A program made the translations under genes and the position numbers. A DNA stretch of 64,000 nucleotides, taken from Bradyrhizobium sp. 186. Its GTDB lineage: Bacteria > Pseudomonadota > Alphaproteobacteria > Rhizobiales > Xanthobacteraceae. The DNA is taken from the NCBI RefSeq assembly GCF_023101685.1, contig NZ_CP082164.1:8804001-8868000 (forward strand). Direction: 5' to 3'. The notes beneath the pieces were generated by a model. That model saw only the letters and a program-made list of their open reading frames with translations. It made no database searches and was not told where the DNA came from. This document shows, piece after piece, positions 40,288 through 50,978 of this stretch (position 1 is the stretch's first letter; every line of letters starts with the position of its first letter).

Positions 40288-40570
40288 GTGTCTCACGTCA
40301 CGATCACCGACCCGCATCATTTTCTTTTTGGGCACCGGGTTGAGGTGCTGAAGGAGCGGCCGGGGCGCGGTCCCGCGTACGTCGTTGTCGCGCTGCTGGA
40401 CGGCCGGCCGCGGGCGGTTCGGATCGCGTCGACGGATCTTGCCGAGACGACAACTTCCGGCCCGAACGCCGCCGATCTGCCGCGCATCAGCGCACGTATG
40501 TTGATCCCATTGATGCAACATTTGAGCGCGAGTCTGAGCCTTCTCGACGAGAAGGTGATTCGCGATGACC
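40288..40570 (+). CDS. DUF5372-like cassette protein, second copy
   Basis: From GTG 40288 the frame reads VSHVTITDPHHFLFGHRVEV then VVVALLDGRPRAVRIASTDL, the pattern of the short protein that precedes large serine recombinases (compare 18289). The frame stays open beyond the expected end, suggesting a lost frame near 40,560. It begins a cassette whose recombinase is cut at about 40890. Function unknown. Confidence 0.5.
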
Positions 40571-40789
40571 CACCGACCGCTTCCAGGTCGCGTTGCGTAT
40601 CGACCCCTGCCGACGTTGGCAACTCCACCTGGCCGTCCGGCCGACATTCCGCGCCTGTGGCCGAATCTGTCGACCACGACGCAAACCCAGATCGCTCAAA
40701 TCCTCGCCGCGCTGCTGCGGCGAATGCAAGCGGTTCCCGGCACGCCCGGAAGGAGACTGGGTCGTGCTAATCAGCTTGAACGTCGCTGA
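40565..40789 (+). CDS. Short conserved cassette ORF, second copy
   Basis: A 74-residue ORF starting MTHRPLPGRVAYRPLP, with PRLWPNLSTTTQTQIAQILA and LLRRM, typical of the second ORF in serine-recombinase cassettes. It overlaps the recombinase start at 40764. Role unknown. Confidence 0.5.
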   Translation: MTHRPLPGRVAYRPLPTLATPPGRPADIPRLWPNLSTTTQTQIAQILAALLRRMQAVPGTPGRRLGRANQLERR

Positions 40790-40890
40790 CGAGCGGCTCA
40801 CGACTGCGCACCGAGCGAAGTTGGCCTATGTCTACGTGCGGCAGTCATCCATGAACCAGGTGCGTCAGCACCAGGAGAGCATCATCAAAA
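40764..40890 (+). pseudogene. Serine recombinase N-terminal fragment
   Basis: GTG 40764 opens VLISLNVADERLTTAHRAKL and then AYVYVRQSSMNQVRQHQES, containing the catalytic-Ser motif VRQSS. Homology ends near 40888, where the minus-strand branched-chain aminotransferase gene begins its last codons. The rest of a recombinase of this kind starts at 44230; about 75 residues between the two parts are missing. Confidence 0.7.
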
Positions 40891-41796
40891 GACAGGTGTA
40901 CGCCACGAACCGTGAGCATCATTCTTGCCCGTTACGATCGCCCCATAGGTGTCGATTAAGTGTTGTGTGACGGGCCCGGGTTGACCATTGCCAACAACCA
41001 TACGGTCTATGGATATCACTGGCGTGATTTCCGCAGCGGTGCCGCAATAAAATACTTCTTGGGCGAGGATCAGTTCCGATCGATCTACATCGCGCTCGAC
41101 GGTCTCCAGCCCAAGATACTCGCGGGCCAGTTCGATAACGGTCTGGCGCGTAATCGACTCCAATATGTCATTGGTCCCGCTTGGCGTGATCAGTTGACCA
41201 TTGCGAAGAATGAACACGCACATCGCGGATGCCTCTGCCAGCTTTCCCCTCGAATTAAGAAGGAAAGACTGATCGTACCCATCGCGTTGGGCCTGCATAA
41301 CGGCTAATCGGGAGTTATGATAATTTGCATTACATTTGATACGTGCAGGCATCACGTTGTCCGGCATACGCATCCAGGAACTAATCTGAACTGAAGCACC
41401 TTCGGCAATTTGTCTATCGGTCTCCCGTGGCAGCGCCGTGACTGCGGTTCCGATCGGGCCAGTGGCCTCCAACTCGCCAGATTGAATGAAAGCCATCATC
41501 CGGATATGTACGTTCGTACGAAATCCATTTGCACGACATAGTCGAACGAGCGCTTTGGTTAACTCCTCGCTGGACGGACCCTGATCGAAGCGCATCGCCT
41601 TTTGCGAGAAGGCATAGCGTTGCAGATGCTCTGCGACACGAAATAGGTATAGTTGCTGTGCTTCATCATTCCAATAGCCACGTATTCCCTCGAAGACGCC
41701 TAGACCATACTTTGCCACCGGTGCAAAAATATGCACCTTAGCGTCATCCCAATGGACAATTTTGCCGTTGAGATATGCAAACTCTACCATCGACAT
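40885..41796 (-). CDS. Branched-chain amino acid aminotransferase (IlvE-like, class IV)
   Basis: A 303-residue fold-type IV PLP aminotransferase that interconverts branched-chain amino acids and their 2-oxo acids with glutamate. ATG 41796 (MSMVEFAYLNG) has GGAG eight bases upstream; GTG 41805 and ATG 41790 are alternatives. YGLGVFEGIRGYW near residue 30 is the family opening, ARIKCNANYHNSRLAV holds Lys154, the PLP ligand, and GKLAEASAMCVFI holds the conserved Glu. The final residues (SWRTPVF) run into recombinase-derived DNA, so the native C-terminus is slightly altered. The gene is more AT-rich than the surrounding IS DNA. A second IlvE beyond housekeeping could serve a secondary pathway; this is inference. 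Confidence 0.85.
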   Translation of the reverse strand: MSMVEFAYLNGKIVHWDDAKVHIFAPVAKYGLGVFEGIRGYWNDEAQQLYLFRVAEHLQRYAFSQKAMRFDQGPSSEELTKALVRLCRANGFRTNVHIRMMAFIQSGELEATGPIGTAVTALPRETDRQIAEGASVQISSWMRMPDNVMPARIKCNANYHNSRLAVMQAQRDGYDQSFLLNSRGKLAEASAMCVFILRNGQLITPSGTNDILESITRQTVIELAREYLGLETVERDVDRSELILAQEVFYCGTAAEITPVISIDRMVVGNGQPGPVTQHLIDTYGAIVTGKNDAHGSWRTPVF

Positions 41797-41805
41797 GCAG
41801 TCCAC

Positions 41806-42311
41806 TCCATTTACCGGGAACCAGCTCTCCTCGAGCCCTCGCTCGGACGATAGACAAGTCCGCTAGTTGTGTGAGCACTCCTCCGTGTGTTCGTGGCGAT
41901 TAGCGACGATCGAGAGCCGTTCCGCGGGCGCATTATGAACTTCTCTGAGGAAGGCAGGATCCTGTTGGAGCAACGGAGCGCAGCTCGTCTAGTCAGCGAG
42001 TCGACGCATGCGTCATTAGGGTCGGTGGCAGAACAGATTGTGGCAGTATATTGCATGCCGAACTCTTGCAGTTCCGTTGACTAATCCGACGTCGGATAAC
42101 CGAGATGTGGCATGCGTCCGTCATCTAGAGCAATTACTGAGGCTGGTAGTTGACCGCCGAAGATTTTGGAATCCTAATGTATGATGATGTAGAAGTGTCG
42201 ACTAAGCGCTGACAGTTTCAAGAGTGGCGCCGATGATACTCTCAGTCAGCTAGCTTGAGCAGCTAGCATTACAGTTGCTTTGTTTGCGGGCTTCTGAATC
42301 CATGGGCAACC
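41806..42311. other. Upstream region of IlvE-like gene and IS701 left flank
   Basis: About 500 bp with no supported gene. No TGT-N10-ACA or minus-strand -24/-12 was found. It should contain the promoter of the aminotransferase and the left end of IS701. Confidence 0.4.
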
Positions 42312-43699
42312 ATGATTCGAATGTCGTGGACGCGGGCCGCGTCGGTTGAGGAGACGCTTGCGTTGTGGGCGGCGTCGCTTCGAGAGGTCAAGCAGCGGAT
42401 ACGTCCGTTGTTCACGCAAGAGCGTGTGGCGACGAATGCAGGCCTGTTCCTGGAAGGTCTGCTCGGAGATGAGCAGCGCAAGACCGGCTGGATGCGCGCG
42501 GAGGCGGCTGGCGATCCTGGCCCATGGCGTCAGCAGGCAATTCTGGGTCGTGGAGATTGGGACGCTGATGCCCTGCGCGATATCGTCCGCGACTATGTCA
42601 TCGAGCATTTGGCGGATGACGATGCGGTGCTGGTGATCGACGAGACCGGCTTTCTCAAGCAGGGTAAGGCCTCATGCGGAGTGGCACGGCAATACACTGG
42701 TTCGGCAGGGAAGATTACGAACTGCCAGATCGGCGTCTTCGCTACCTACGTTTCGCGTCATGGTCATGCGTTCATCGATCGCGCGTTGTATCTTCCGAAG
42801 GAATGGACTGACGATCCAGATCGTCTGGAAGCCGCATATGTGCCTGCCGATGTCGGCTTTGCGACCAAACCAAAGCTTGCGACGAGAATGATCGCACGTG
42901 CGATAGCCGCGTCTGTACCATTCAAGTGGGTTGCCGGTGACACGGTCTACGGTGTTGGCGATATCGAACAGCAGCTACGGCGGGCAGGCAAAGGCTATGT
43001 GCTCGGGGTCAGCAGCTCTCATGTCTTCCGATCCTGGGGCAAGCGACAGCCGGTCGCCGGCAAGGCCGAAGACATCGCCCGGACGCGGCGCCCGTCCGAC
43101 TGGAAGCGCTTGTCGGCGGGAGCCGGAACCAAAGGACCGAGGCTGCATGACTGGTGTTATCTCGAACTGGCCGATCTCGAGGTCGAGCAGTTCAACAGCG
43201 CAAATGATGGTTTATGGACGCGCGGTCTGCTGATCCGTCGCCATATCGCCGATGGCGATCTCGCCTTCTTCACCACCTGGTGCCCAGCGGGAACATCAAT
43301 TGAAACGCTGGTCGCGGTCGAAGGCCATCGATGGGCGATCGAGGACAGCTTTGAAACCGCGAAAAACGAGTTCGGGCTCGATCACAACGAGAGCAGGTCC
43401 TGGCATGGCTGGCATCGCCACGTGTCCCTGGTGATGCTCGCCTTCGCCATGATGGCGGCGATCCGCCATCGCGCCAATCCGCCACCGCCCAAAAAAACCA
43501 AACGCCGCCCCCCGGCAAAAGCCAAAGCACACCCACGCCGCCACTGATCCGTTGGTCAATCCAGGAAATCCGCCGCATCGCCATCAGGCTTGCTCGAAAG
43601 CGGATCCAACCCGCGCATGTCATCGCATGGTCATTCTGGCGCAGAGCTCACCAGGCTGCCGCTCAGCGCGCGCATCTCAAAGCAAAACGGCAACTGTAA
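42312..43699 (+). CDS. IS701-family transposase with C-terminal frameshift
   Basis: The main frame (42312-43547, 411 codons) has the IS701 DDE blocks: AVLVIDETGFLKQGK (first Asp), FKWVAGDTVYG (second Asp) and HRWAIEDSFETAKNE (Glu). The family's C-terminal block LIRWSIQEIRRIAIRLARKR lies in the -1 frame from about 43541 to 43699. A run of seven A at 43491-43497 precedes the split and could allow slippage; otherwise the gene has a simple indel. The catalytic domain is complete either way. Confidence 0.82.
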
Positions 43700-43924
43700 T
43701 GCTAGGCTGCGATGGGCTCCATCGTGTGCTCCTGCAAAGTGATCCAGCACATGCTGTCTGCCTGCGTCCGGTTGCAGCGAGACCGAACTTTGGACCACCC
43801 AGAATTAGAGTTTTGCGCTTCTGTCACGTTGGCGGGCTGGTTGCGCCAACGTGATTTTGCAGCAAAATCGGCGGTCGATTTCCGATCGCCCCATGGGGCC
43901 GTTCTTCGTTATAGTATCTGCGCC

Positions 43925-44228
43925 AAGTCTGGCCAGAACAAGACGCGGCGCATCTATCGCGAATTGGGCCTGCAATTGCGCAACAAAACGCCCAAGCGCC
44001 GGGTCAAGGCCAAGCTGCGCGATGATCGCAGGCTGGCGACACGATCGAACGAGACCGGGGCGATGGACTTTGTCCATGACCAGTTGGCGAGCGGACACAG
44101 GCTTCGCGCGCTTACGATCGTCGATACCTTCTCGCGCTTCTCGCCGGCCTTGGCGCCGCGGTTCACCTTCCGCGGTACCGACGTCGTGGAGGTGCTGGAA
44201 AGGGCCTGCAAGGAAGTGGGATTCCCGG
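43925..44228 (+). pseudogene. IS3-family OrfB fragment
   Basis: The frame KTRRIYRELGLQLRNKTPKR, RVKAKLRDDRRLA, GAMDFVHDQLASGHRLRALT and SRFSPALAPRF covers the N-terminal part and first Asp of an IS3 OrfB. It stops at about 44228, where recombinase sequence begins. The segment 43700-43925 between IS701 and this fragment has no recognised coding content. Confidence 0.75.
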
Positions 44229-44229
44229 C

Positions 44230-45972
44230 AACGTGCTCATTGCGGATGGCGAGCGGCTTTACGATCCGCGCGCCTACCACGACCGCCTGCTGTTGGGCTT
44301 GTCCGGCATCATGAGCGAGGCGGAGTTGCATCAGCTTCGAATGCGCCTTCACCAAGGGGAACGCCAGAAGGCGGCGCGCGGCGAACTGCGGCTGCCCCTG
44401 CCAGCCGGGCTCGCCTATGATCGAGCGGGCACAATTATTCTCAATCCCGATGAGGAGGTGCAGGCCCGTCTTCATCTCGTGTTCGCCAAATTTCGGGAAC
44501 TGCAGAGCGCTCGCCGTGTGATGCGTTACTTGGACAGGAACGGATTGTCCTTGCCGGTTCGACCGCTGCTTGGCCCATCTCCACATGAGATCGTCTGGCG
44601 GGCGCCAGATAGTGCACGCGTCCTTAGCGTCCTTCAAAATCCGGCCTATGCTGGGGCGTACGTTTATGGCCGACGGCAAAAGGATCCGAGCCGATGCCGG
44701 CCGGGATCACTGACGGGAACGGTCAAGGTGGCGATCGGGGATTGGGCGGTTTGCCTCCACGCCGCTCACCCAGGGTATATCAGCTGGGAGGAGTTCATGG
44801 CCAACCAGGGGCGACTGGCAGATAACGTCTTCCGCTATGAGGCAGGACATTCTGGCGTACCGCGCAAGGGGGCAGCCCTGTTACAAGGAATTGCGATCTG
44901 CGGCCGTTGCGGACGGCGCATGAGCATGCGCTACACTGGCCCGAATGCCGACTATCCGGTCTATTGCTGCCGCTCGGATCGGGACCAGCAAGGCAGTGCA
45001 CTGTGTCAGGAAGTCCGGGCCTTGGCGGTTGACGCGCTGGTCGAGCGGGTGGTCCTCGATGCCCTAGTGCCGGATCAGATTGAGATCGCGCTCGCGGCGG
45101 CGGGCCAACTGGAGCAGGAGAGCCGTCAGCTCGAGCGCCAGTGGGCGCTTCGCGTGGAGCGCGCCCGCTACGAGGCCGAGCGCGCTCGGCGTCAGTATGA
45201 CGCCGTAGAACCCGAGAACCGTCTTGTGGCGCGCTCACTTGAGCGGGCTTGGGAAGAGAAGCTGCGTGTCGTCGAGGCGGTCGAGCAGCAGCATGCGCGT
45301 TGGCGCGTACAAGAGCCGCTTCTGATTGGCCCGGCGGAACGCGCCGGGCTACAAGCGCTCGGCGAGAATCTGCCCAGGATTTGGAATGCGGCCACCACGT
45401 CGGCAGCCGATCGCAAGCGTATTCTGCGATTTGTCATCCGCGAAGTGGTTCTTGATCAGAAGCGGACCCGAGGTCAAGTGTGGCTCAAGATTGTCTGGCA
45501 GACCGGCGCAACCAGCGAGCATCACGTACAACGGCGCGTTCACACCTACCGCGATTACACCGACATTGATCGGTTGCGGCGACGAATCGTCGAGTTGAAT
45601 GCTGAACACAAAATGGATGGCGAGATCGCGGCGATACTCAATCAGGAAGGCTTCGTCGCGGCCCGAGGCTGCGCCTTCAAAGGCGAGAACGTCTGGGTAT
45701 TACGTACCCGCTGGGGCATTCCCACCGTCAAAATCAACGGCATGGAGAAGAACCCAATGCGCTGGCCCGACGGGAGCTTCTCGATTCAGGGCGCGGCGAC
45801 TGAGCTTGGAGTAACCCCGCAGACGGTGTTCGATTATCTCGCGCGCGGGTTGCTGGCAGGTCATCAATTGGCCAGGGGCCAGCCATGGCAGATCGAGCTC
45901 TCAGACAAACAAATTACTCAGCTTCGCAACCGGGTACGACGCACCAAGCGTTCCAAGAAGGAGGCATCATGA
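44230..45972 (+). pseudogene. Large serine recombinase lacking its catalytic N-terminus
   Basis: About 580 residues remain open: LIADGERLYDPRAYHDRLLL, GIMSEAELHQLRMR (end of the resolvase domain), VLSVLQNPAYAGAYVYGRRQ (recombinase domain), a zinc ribbon at CGRCGRRMSMRY, a coiled coil (VERARYEAERARRQYDAVEP) and a C-terminal helix-turn-helix (IQGAATELGVTPQTVFDYLA). The first ~125 residues, including the catalytic Ser, are missing. The domain order matches the intact recombinase at 18721. The N-terminal fragment at 40764 could be the other half of the same gene. Confidence 0.8.
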
Positions 45973-46545
45973 AGTCATCGGCTCGGCAATGACGTCATGC
46001 CATTGCGATACAGGAACCTGACTCGTGATCAACAAGGATCTCTTGTCGTAGCGATCGTCGACGATCTCGAGCAGATTGCGGCGCTGGTCGGCGGTGAGCG
46101 GTTCGGGTCCCCAGTCGTCGAGGATGAGGAGATTGACGCGTTCCAGGGCTGCGATCAGGCGCGCCAGACGGCCTTCGCCGCGCGCCTGGGCGAGATCGGC
46201 GAACAGGCGCGATGTTCGCTTGTAGAGGACGGAAGAGCCGTCGCGGCAGGCTTTGTTGCCGAGCGCACAGGCAAGCCAGGATTGCCGGTGCCGGTTGGGC
46301 CGACAATGACTCGGTGGTTGCTGTCGCGCATCCATTGGTGCCAAGGTTCTGGAAGAGCGAACGATCGAGACCGCGGGCGGTGCGATAGTCAACGTTCTCG
46401 ATGGCGGCGGCTTGACGGAGCTTGGCACTGGTTAAGCCGCGCGTGAGGCGACGGTTGTCGTGGGCGGTGACCTCGAGATCGACGAGGAGGCCGAGCCAAT
46501 CGGCGTGTGACGGTGGGGTGAACGAGCATGCTGATCTCCTGATCA
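45973..46545 (-). pseudogene. istB: IS21 IstB, frameshifted and C-terminally cut
   Basis: One minus frame gives TSAKLRQAAAIENVDYRTAR and GLDRSLFQNL; after a frameshift another gives SWLACALGNKACRDGSSVLY (just after a damaged Walker A), NLLILDDWGPEPLTADQRRN (Walker B) and LLITSQVPVSQWHDVIAEP. The final ~45 residues are missing at the junction with the recombinase stop. Follows IstA as usual in IS21. Confidence 0.8.
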
Positions 46546-48081
46546 ATTGTAGTTACTAAGGCCGGGGATGTTGGCGTGGAAGAGGATGGGCGTCTCCTCG
46601 GCGGGAGGAGCGGTTCGGTGCCGTTCTTGAGGATGGCAGCGACCGATTTGCACGAACGGGCATTGAGCAGCAGCGCCCGGGCGCAGGCCGCGTCGACACG
46701 TTCCTGGCCATAGCGCTTGACCAGCCCGAGAATGCCGACGGCGGAGCGGAAGCCCTGTTCTGGATGCGGCCGCGAACGCAGGATGACGTCGATCAGCGTC
46801 TCGGCATCGGGACCGACCTTGGCGGCTTCGGAACGAATGTGCTCATGGGTCCAGTCGCGATAGCGGCGATGTGAGCTCGGCATATGTTCGGGAATCGTCG
46901 TCGGGCGATGCGGCAGAGTGCTGCGCACATGCGACGCCATCTACTTGCCGCGGAGGAAGATCTCGACGGTTTTCTGGGTAATCCGCGCCTCGACCTCCTA
47001 ATGCACGAGGTTGTGAGGGACGCTGTAGTAATGCTTGGCGATCTCGACAGATAATCGAGGTTGCCCCGGCAGCGCTTCCACTCGGCATACTCGTACGGCT
47101 CATCCGGTAAGGGGGGCAGCGCCGGACGATCGAGCTCTTCGAACAGGTCGCGGCGGCTTCGTCCCCAGTTGCGCAAAGAATCGATCGTTCAGTTTGACAA
47201 GAAGCGCGTGGATCGCCTCATTGAGGGCGGCAAGCGAGAAGAAGCGGCGGCTGCGAAAGCGCGCCAGAAAACATCGCCTGACGATTTTGGACCCCGACTT
47301 CGACCTTGGCTTTGTCGCGAGGCCGATACGGCCGTGCCGGCACGATGCCGGTGCGGTAATGGCGGGCGAGATCGGCATAGGTCCGGTTGACCATTGGCTC
47401 GTGAAAGTAAGCCCGGGTGATGCCGGCCTTCAGATTGTCGCTCACCGTCTGCCGGGCCACGCCACCGAAATAGGAGCATGCCCGAACGTGCGAGGCGATC
47501 CAGTCCGGCAGGCTCTGGCTGAAGCTGGCTTCGGCATAGGTGTAGTTCGAGGCGCCGAGCACGGCGACGAAGATCTGCATGCTGCGCACCTCGCCGCTGA
47601 GCCCGTCGACCACCTCCATCGTGTGGCCGGAATAGTTGACGAACAGCTTCTCGCCGGCGACATGGACCTGGCGCAGGGTCGGCTTGAGCCGGCCGGCCCA
47701 TTCCTTGTAGCGTCCGCAGAACCACGAATAGCTGAAGCTGTCGGCGCTTGCGTCGCAATACTCCTCCCACAACAGCATCAGCGTGACGTTAGGGCGCCGC
47801 CGCAGCTCGCGATGCACGAGCGCCCAATCGGGCTGCGGACGCTCGTCGCTGGGCCGATCGGATGGTGGCGGATACAGACGGTTCTCGAGCCGGACATCGT
47901 CATCCAGCTCCAGCGGCAACGGCCAGGTCAGGCCGGCGCGGCGGGTTCGGTTAAGGTACTTGCTGACCGTGCCTTGGGCCAAGCCCAGCCTGCGGGTAGC
48001 GGCGCGCTGCGACATGCCGACGCTGTAGTGCAGGCGTAGAACTTCACGAATGTGGCGCATGGAGAGTCTCTCGGTCGGCAT
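46540..48081 (-). pseudogene. istA: IS21 transposase IstA, frameshifted
   Basis: Start ATG 48081 gives MPTERLSMRHIREVLRLHYS with helix-turn-helix RAATRRLGLAQGTVSKYLNR. The catalytic region has LFVNYSGHTMEVVDG, where the first acidic residue position reads Asn, ARQTVSDNLKAGITRA (second Asp) and RPRDKAKVEVGVQ (Glu). Frameshifts near 47,220, 47,030 and 46,930 scatter the C-terminal half (LFEELDRPALPPLPDEPYEY, RRYRDWTHEHIRSEAAKVGP, LRSRPHPEQGFRSAVGILGL). Together with the istB remnant it is most of an IS21 that cut the RIT trio. Confidence 0.85.
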
Positions 48082-48113
48082 CTCGATCCTCTGCGGTTAG
48101 CCAAAAGACCAAG

Positions 48114-48480
48114 CTACCCGATGTCGCGGCGCTTGCTCGGTATGGCGAGCACGCGCTGGATCAGCGCACTGTGTGCCGGTTCCTCGAAGGACACGAACCT
48201 GAAGAAGGATCTGATGGCCGTCAGATGCAGGTTACGCGTCTTCGCGCTGGCGCCGCGCTTTACCTCGAGATCGGTGAGGAACGCGCCGATGAACGGTGCA
48301 TCCAGATCGGCGAGCGTCAGGGCCGATGGACTTCCGCAGCCGCACCTGTGCGAACATGAACAGCAGCCGGAACGTGTCCCTGTAGGAGGCGATCGTGTTG
48401 CCGCTAACATTGCGCTGGCGCATGAGGCGCTCGGTGAAGAAGCGCCCGATCAACGTGGCGACATTGCAGGCGGGCTTCAT
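48114..48480 (-). pseudogene. RIT third tyrosine recombinase, truncated
   Basis: ATG 48480 overlaps the preceding gene's TGA (ATGA). The frame opens MKPACNVATLIGRFFTERLM and, with a frameshift near 48,325, continues SALTLADLDAPFIGAFLTDL and RFVSFEEPAHSALIQRVLAI. The catalytic domain is gone, cut near 48115 by the IS21. It is nearly identical to the block at 33163-33671. Confidence 0.82.
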
Positions 48481-49399
48481 GGCGTCACCTCCCATCGCCG
48501 ATCGAGACGCCGCGCCGCTTCTTCCATCAACTCGGGGCAGGCCGAGAGATACCAGTAGGTATCGCGCACGCAGGCGTGGCCGAGGTAAGTGGAGAGTACT
48601 AGGAGTTGTTGCTCGACGTCCTTGCCTTCGCGATACCAGTCGAGCAGCGTCCGGATGGCGAAGCGATGACGGAAGTCGTGCACGCGTGGCCCGGTATAAT
48701 CACCTGGGCGCCGCAGCCCGATCTCTCTGGACAATCGCCAGAAGACGCGATGAACGTACTGGTGCAGCAAGCGGCCTCCCTGTTCGGCAACGAAAGAAGG
48801 TCGAGCCGCAGCGTGATCCGAGCAGCGCGTCGCGCCGGTGGGCGTAGTCGCGCAGCGCGGTTCTCGTCGGATGCATGGCACGAGCCGCGACTTGCCGAAC
48901 TTGGTCAGCCGGACCGTCAGCACGCCGGCGTAAAGGTCGACGTCATCACGCTCCAGGCCCATCGCCTCGGATATACGCATGCCTGTCACCGCGATCAGCC
49001 CGAACAGGGTATGGTAGGTCCATCGGCGCAGCCCGTCCGCTGGCGGCAGAGCCAACGCTGCCGTCAGCAACGCATCGATCTCCGCGTCGGCGTAGACATA
49101 GGGCTTGGCGCGCTTCCATCCGGGTAGTATGCCGACGGGCGACACCTCCGTTCGCGGATCGAAGTTGGCGAGATGGCGCGCGAACCCGCGCACGTCGCTC
49201 AATCGCGGCGCCCAGGATGCATGACGATCCGGCGGCAGCGTTGCCCATTCCATTGCCAACTTCGTCGTGATGGTCCTGGGTTTGCTCTTCTCCATGAAGG
49301 TGACGAAGTCGACGAGCCGACGGGTCTGTGCTCGTACTTGTATCTCAACCCCTTGCGCATGCTCAGGTACTTATCGAGTGCGGAGCGCAGATTGGTCAT
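48477..49399 (-). pseudogene. RIT second tyrosine recombinase, frameshifted
   Basis: ATG 49399 overlaps the upstream stop (ATGA). The first frame gives MTNLRSALDKYLSMRKGLRY; near 49,310 the frame changes to VDFVTFMEKSKPRTI-type sequence. It continues with RHLANFDPRTEVSPVGILPG, TLFGLIAVTGMRISEAMGLE (first Arg), RVHDFRHRFAIRTLLDWYRE (H-x-x-R) and YLGHACVRDTYWYLSACPEL (catalytic Tyr). A second indel near 48,830 affects the central part. The overlap pattern is that of RIT elements. Confidence 0.8.
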
Positions 49400-50504
49400 T
49401 GCACGCCTCCCGGCCAGGGCAGGCTCAATGCTCTGAGCGCATCGATGTCTACCTTCGCGTAAATCCGGGTGGTGTCGTGGTTCTCGCGCCGCAGCAACTG
49501 TCCGATCTTCGACAAGGTCGCGCCAGATCGGAGAAGCTCGGTAGCGAGACTGTGTCGGAAGATGTGGGCGCCGCGGTGGGCGCAACCTTCGATTCCAACA
49601 CGATCAAGGGCGGCCTTGGCGATCATGGTGATCGCGCATCCGGAAGCAAAGCCGACGTGTGGCGCCAGTGTGCGGACGAACAACCGTCGGCACGACGACT
49701 TTGGGCGGCCATTGCGCAGATATGCAACGATAGCCGCGCCAATGTCTGGCGGTATCGGCATTCGTGCACGCTGTCGGCCCTTGGTGCGAACGAGCATCTC
49801 GCTGGCGCGCCAGTCTATCGTCGAGGGTGAGCGTCGCGACCTCGTCGGCCCGCAGGCCGACCTTGGCCAGCAACAACAGAATGGCAAAGTCGCGCCGTCC
49901 CATCACCGTCTCTCGGTCGCGACCGTCGAGAGCCTTTTGCACCTGAGCGGCAGGCAGATAGGTCGGTAGAGTTGCGAGCTTCCATCGCGGCATCGATGGA
50001 ACGCAATCCGCCAACGGGCGCGAGTTCAGTCCCGATGGTGGAGGCAACGGAGAAAGGCACGCAACGACCAGCACCTCGCCTTGCCTGTTCCATGGACCTC
50101 GAGGCCAAGCCGCGCTCTGATCGCAGGTAGGCATCGAACTCCTTGAAGATCCATTCGTGCGGGGTGAGAGGCGGTGGCGCCAACGGCGTGATCGCGCCTT
50201 CCGCGCGCAGCACCGACAGCCATCGCTTGAGCGCAGCTCCGTCACCGGGCTGGATGGACTGCCTCCTGCCTCGATCTCGGAGGTACCGCTCAACGACCTG
50301 TTCATCGAGATCGACCAGCTTGTAGCGACGGCTCGCGATCCAACTCAGGAGTCCGCCAACCAGGTTGAGGCAACGCCACGTGCCATGCCGAACGAGCCTC
50401 TATCCGACGAGACGAGCGGCGTAGCGCTCGACGAACTGTCCGTGCGGCCCCCGTCTGAGACGCCGGTACAGCCGGCTTCTGCCCAAGTACTCTTCAACTT
50501 CCAT
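49396..50504 (-). pseudogene. RIT first tyrosine recombinase, frameshifted
   Basis: ATG 50504 after AGGAAG opens MEVEEYLGRSRLYRRLRRGP. Successive frames give LLSWIASRRYKLVDLDEQVV and ERYLRDRGRR, PLTPHEWIFKEFDAYLRSER, AILLLLAKVGLRADEVATLT (first Arg) and GAHIFRHSLATELLRSGATL (H-x-x-R), then REN-HDTTRIYAKVDIDALR with the Tyr. At least two frameshifts (near 50,400 and 49,840) are present. The three genes in tandem with 4-bp overlaps define a RIT (recombinase in trio) element. Confidence 0.78.
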
Positions 50505-50978
50505 CTTCCTGTTCTCCGCTGTTGAAAGCGGAGGCACAGAACGAACTATGCCGAACCGACCAAACGTCAGTCAGCGAGAAATCTGGGAAAACGACCCGAC
50601 TGGGCATAATTCGGCGGCGGCATAACAGAGAGCGTTTTTAGCCCGGCGGCGCGGCCACGGCGGTGCGGTTGAGCGCGAGATTCTGATCCGCGGCGGTGGG
50701 CTAAAAACGTGTTGGACAAAACCGCCGGGCACGGCAGTGCCACAGCTATGGGCATTGCAACTCGGCGAGGAGTTGCGAGGAGCCAAGAAAACCGGTCGCA
50801 AAGGGTGCGGACAGGAGATTGAAGCGGATGCGGTGCCGCGTAGACGAACTCGATGACGTGTAAAGCGCAAGAAAAACAGCTTGGACACGCGATGTTAAGC
50901 TGCAGGTGACGAAATTGTCCTGTTCGCGTGATCGCGCAAGGTCGGTCGAATCATATGATGGTGAGTTGCTGATGGCCG
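50505..50978. other. Non-coding region between RIT and IS91 copy 2
   Basis: About 470 bp. It contains a 12-bp inverted repeat (50633-50644 with 50698-50709) and a partly overlapping second pair around 50641 and 50721, a nested hairpin arrangement. No gene is supported. It is probably an element terminus. Confidence 0.5.
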
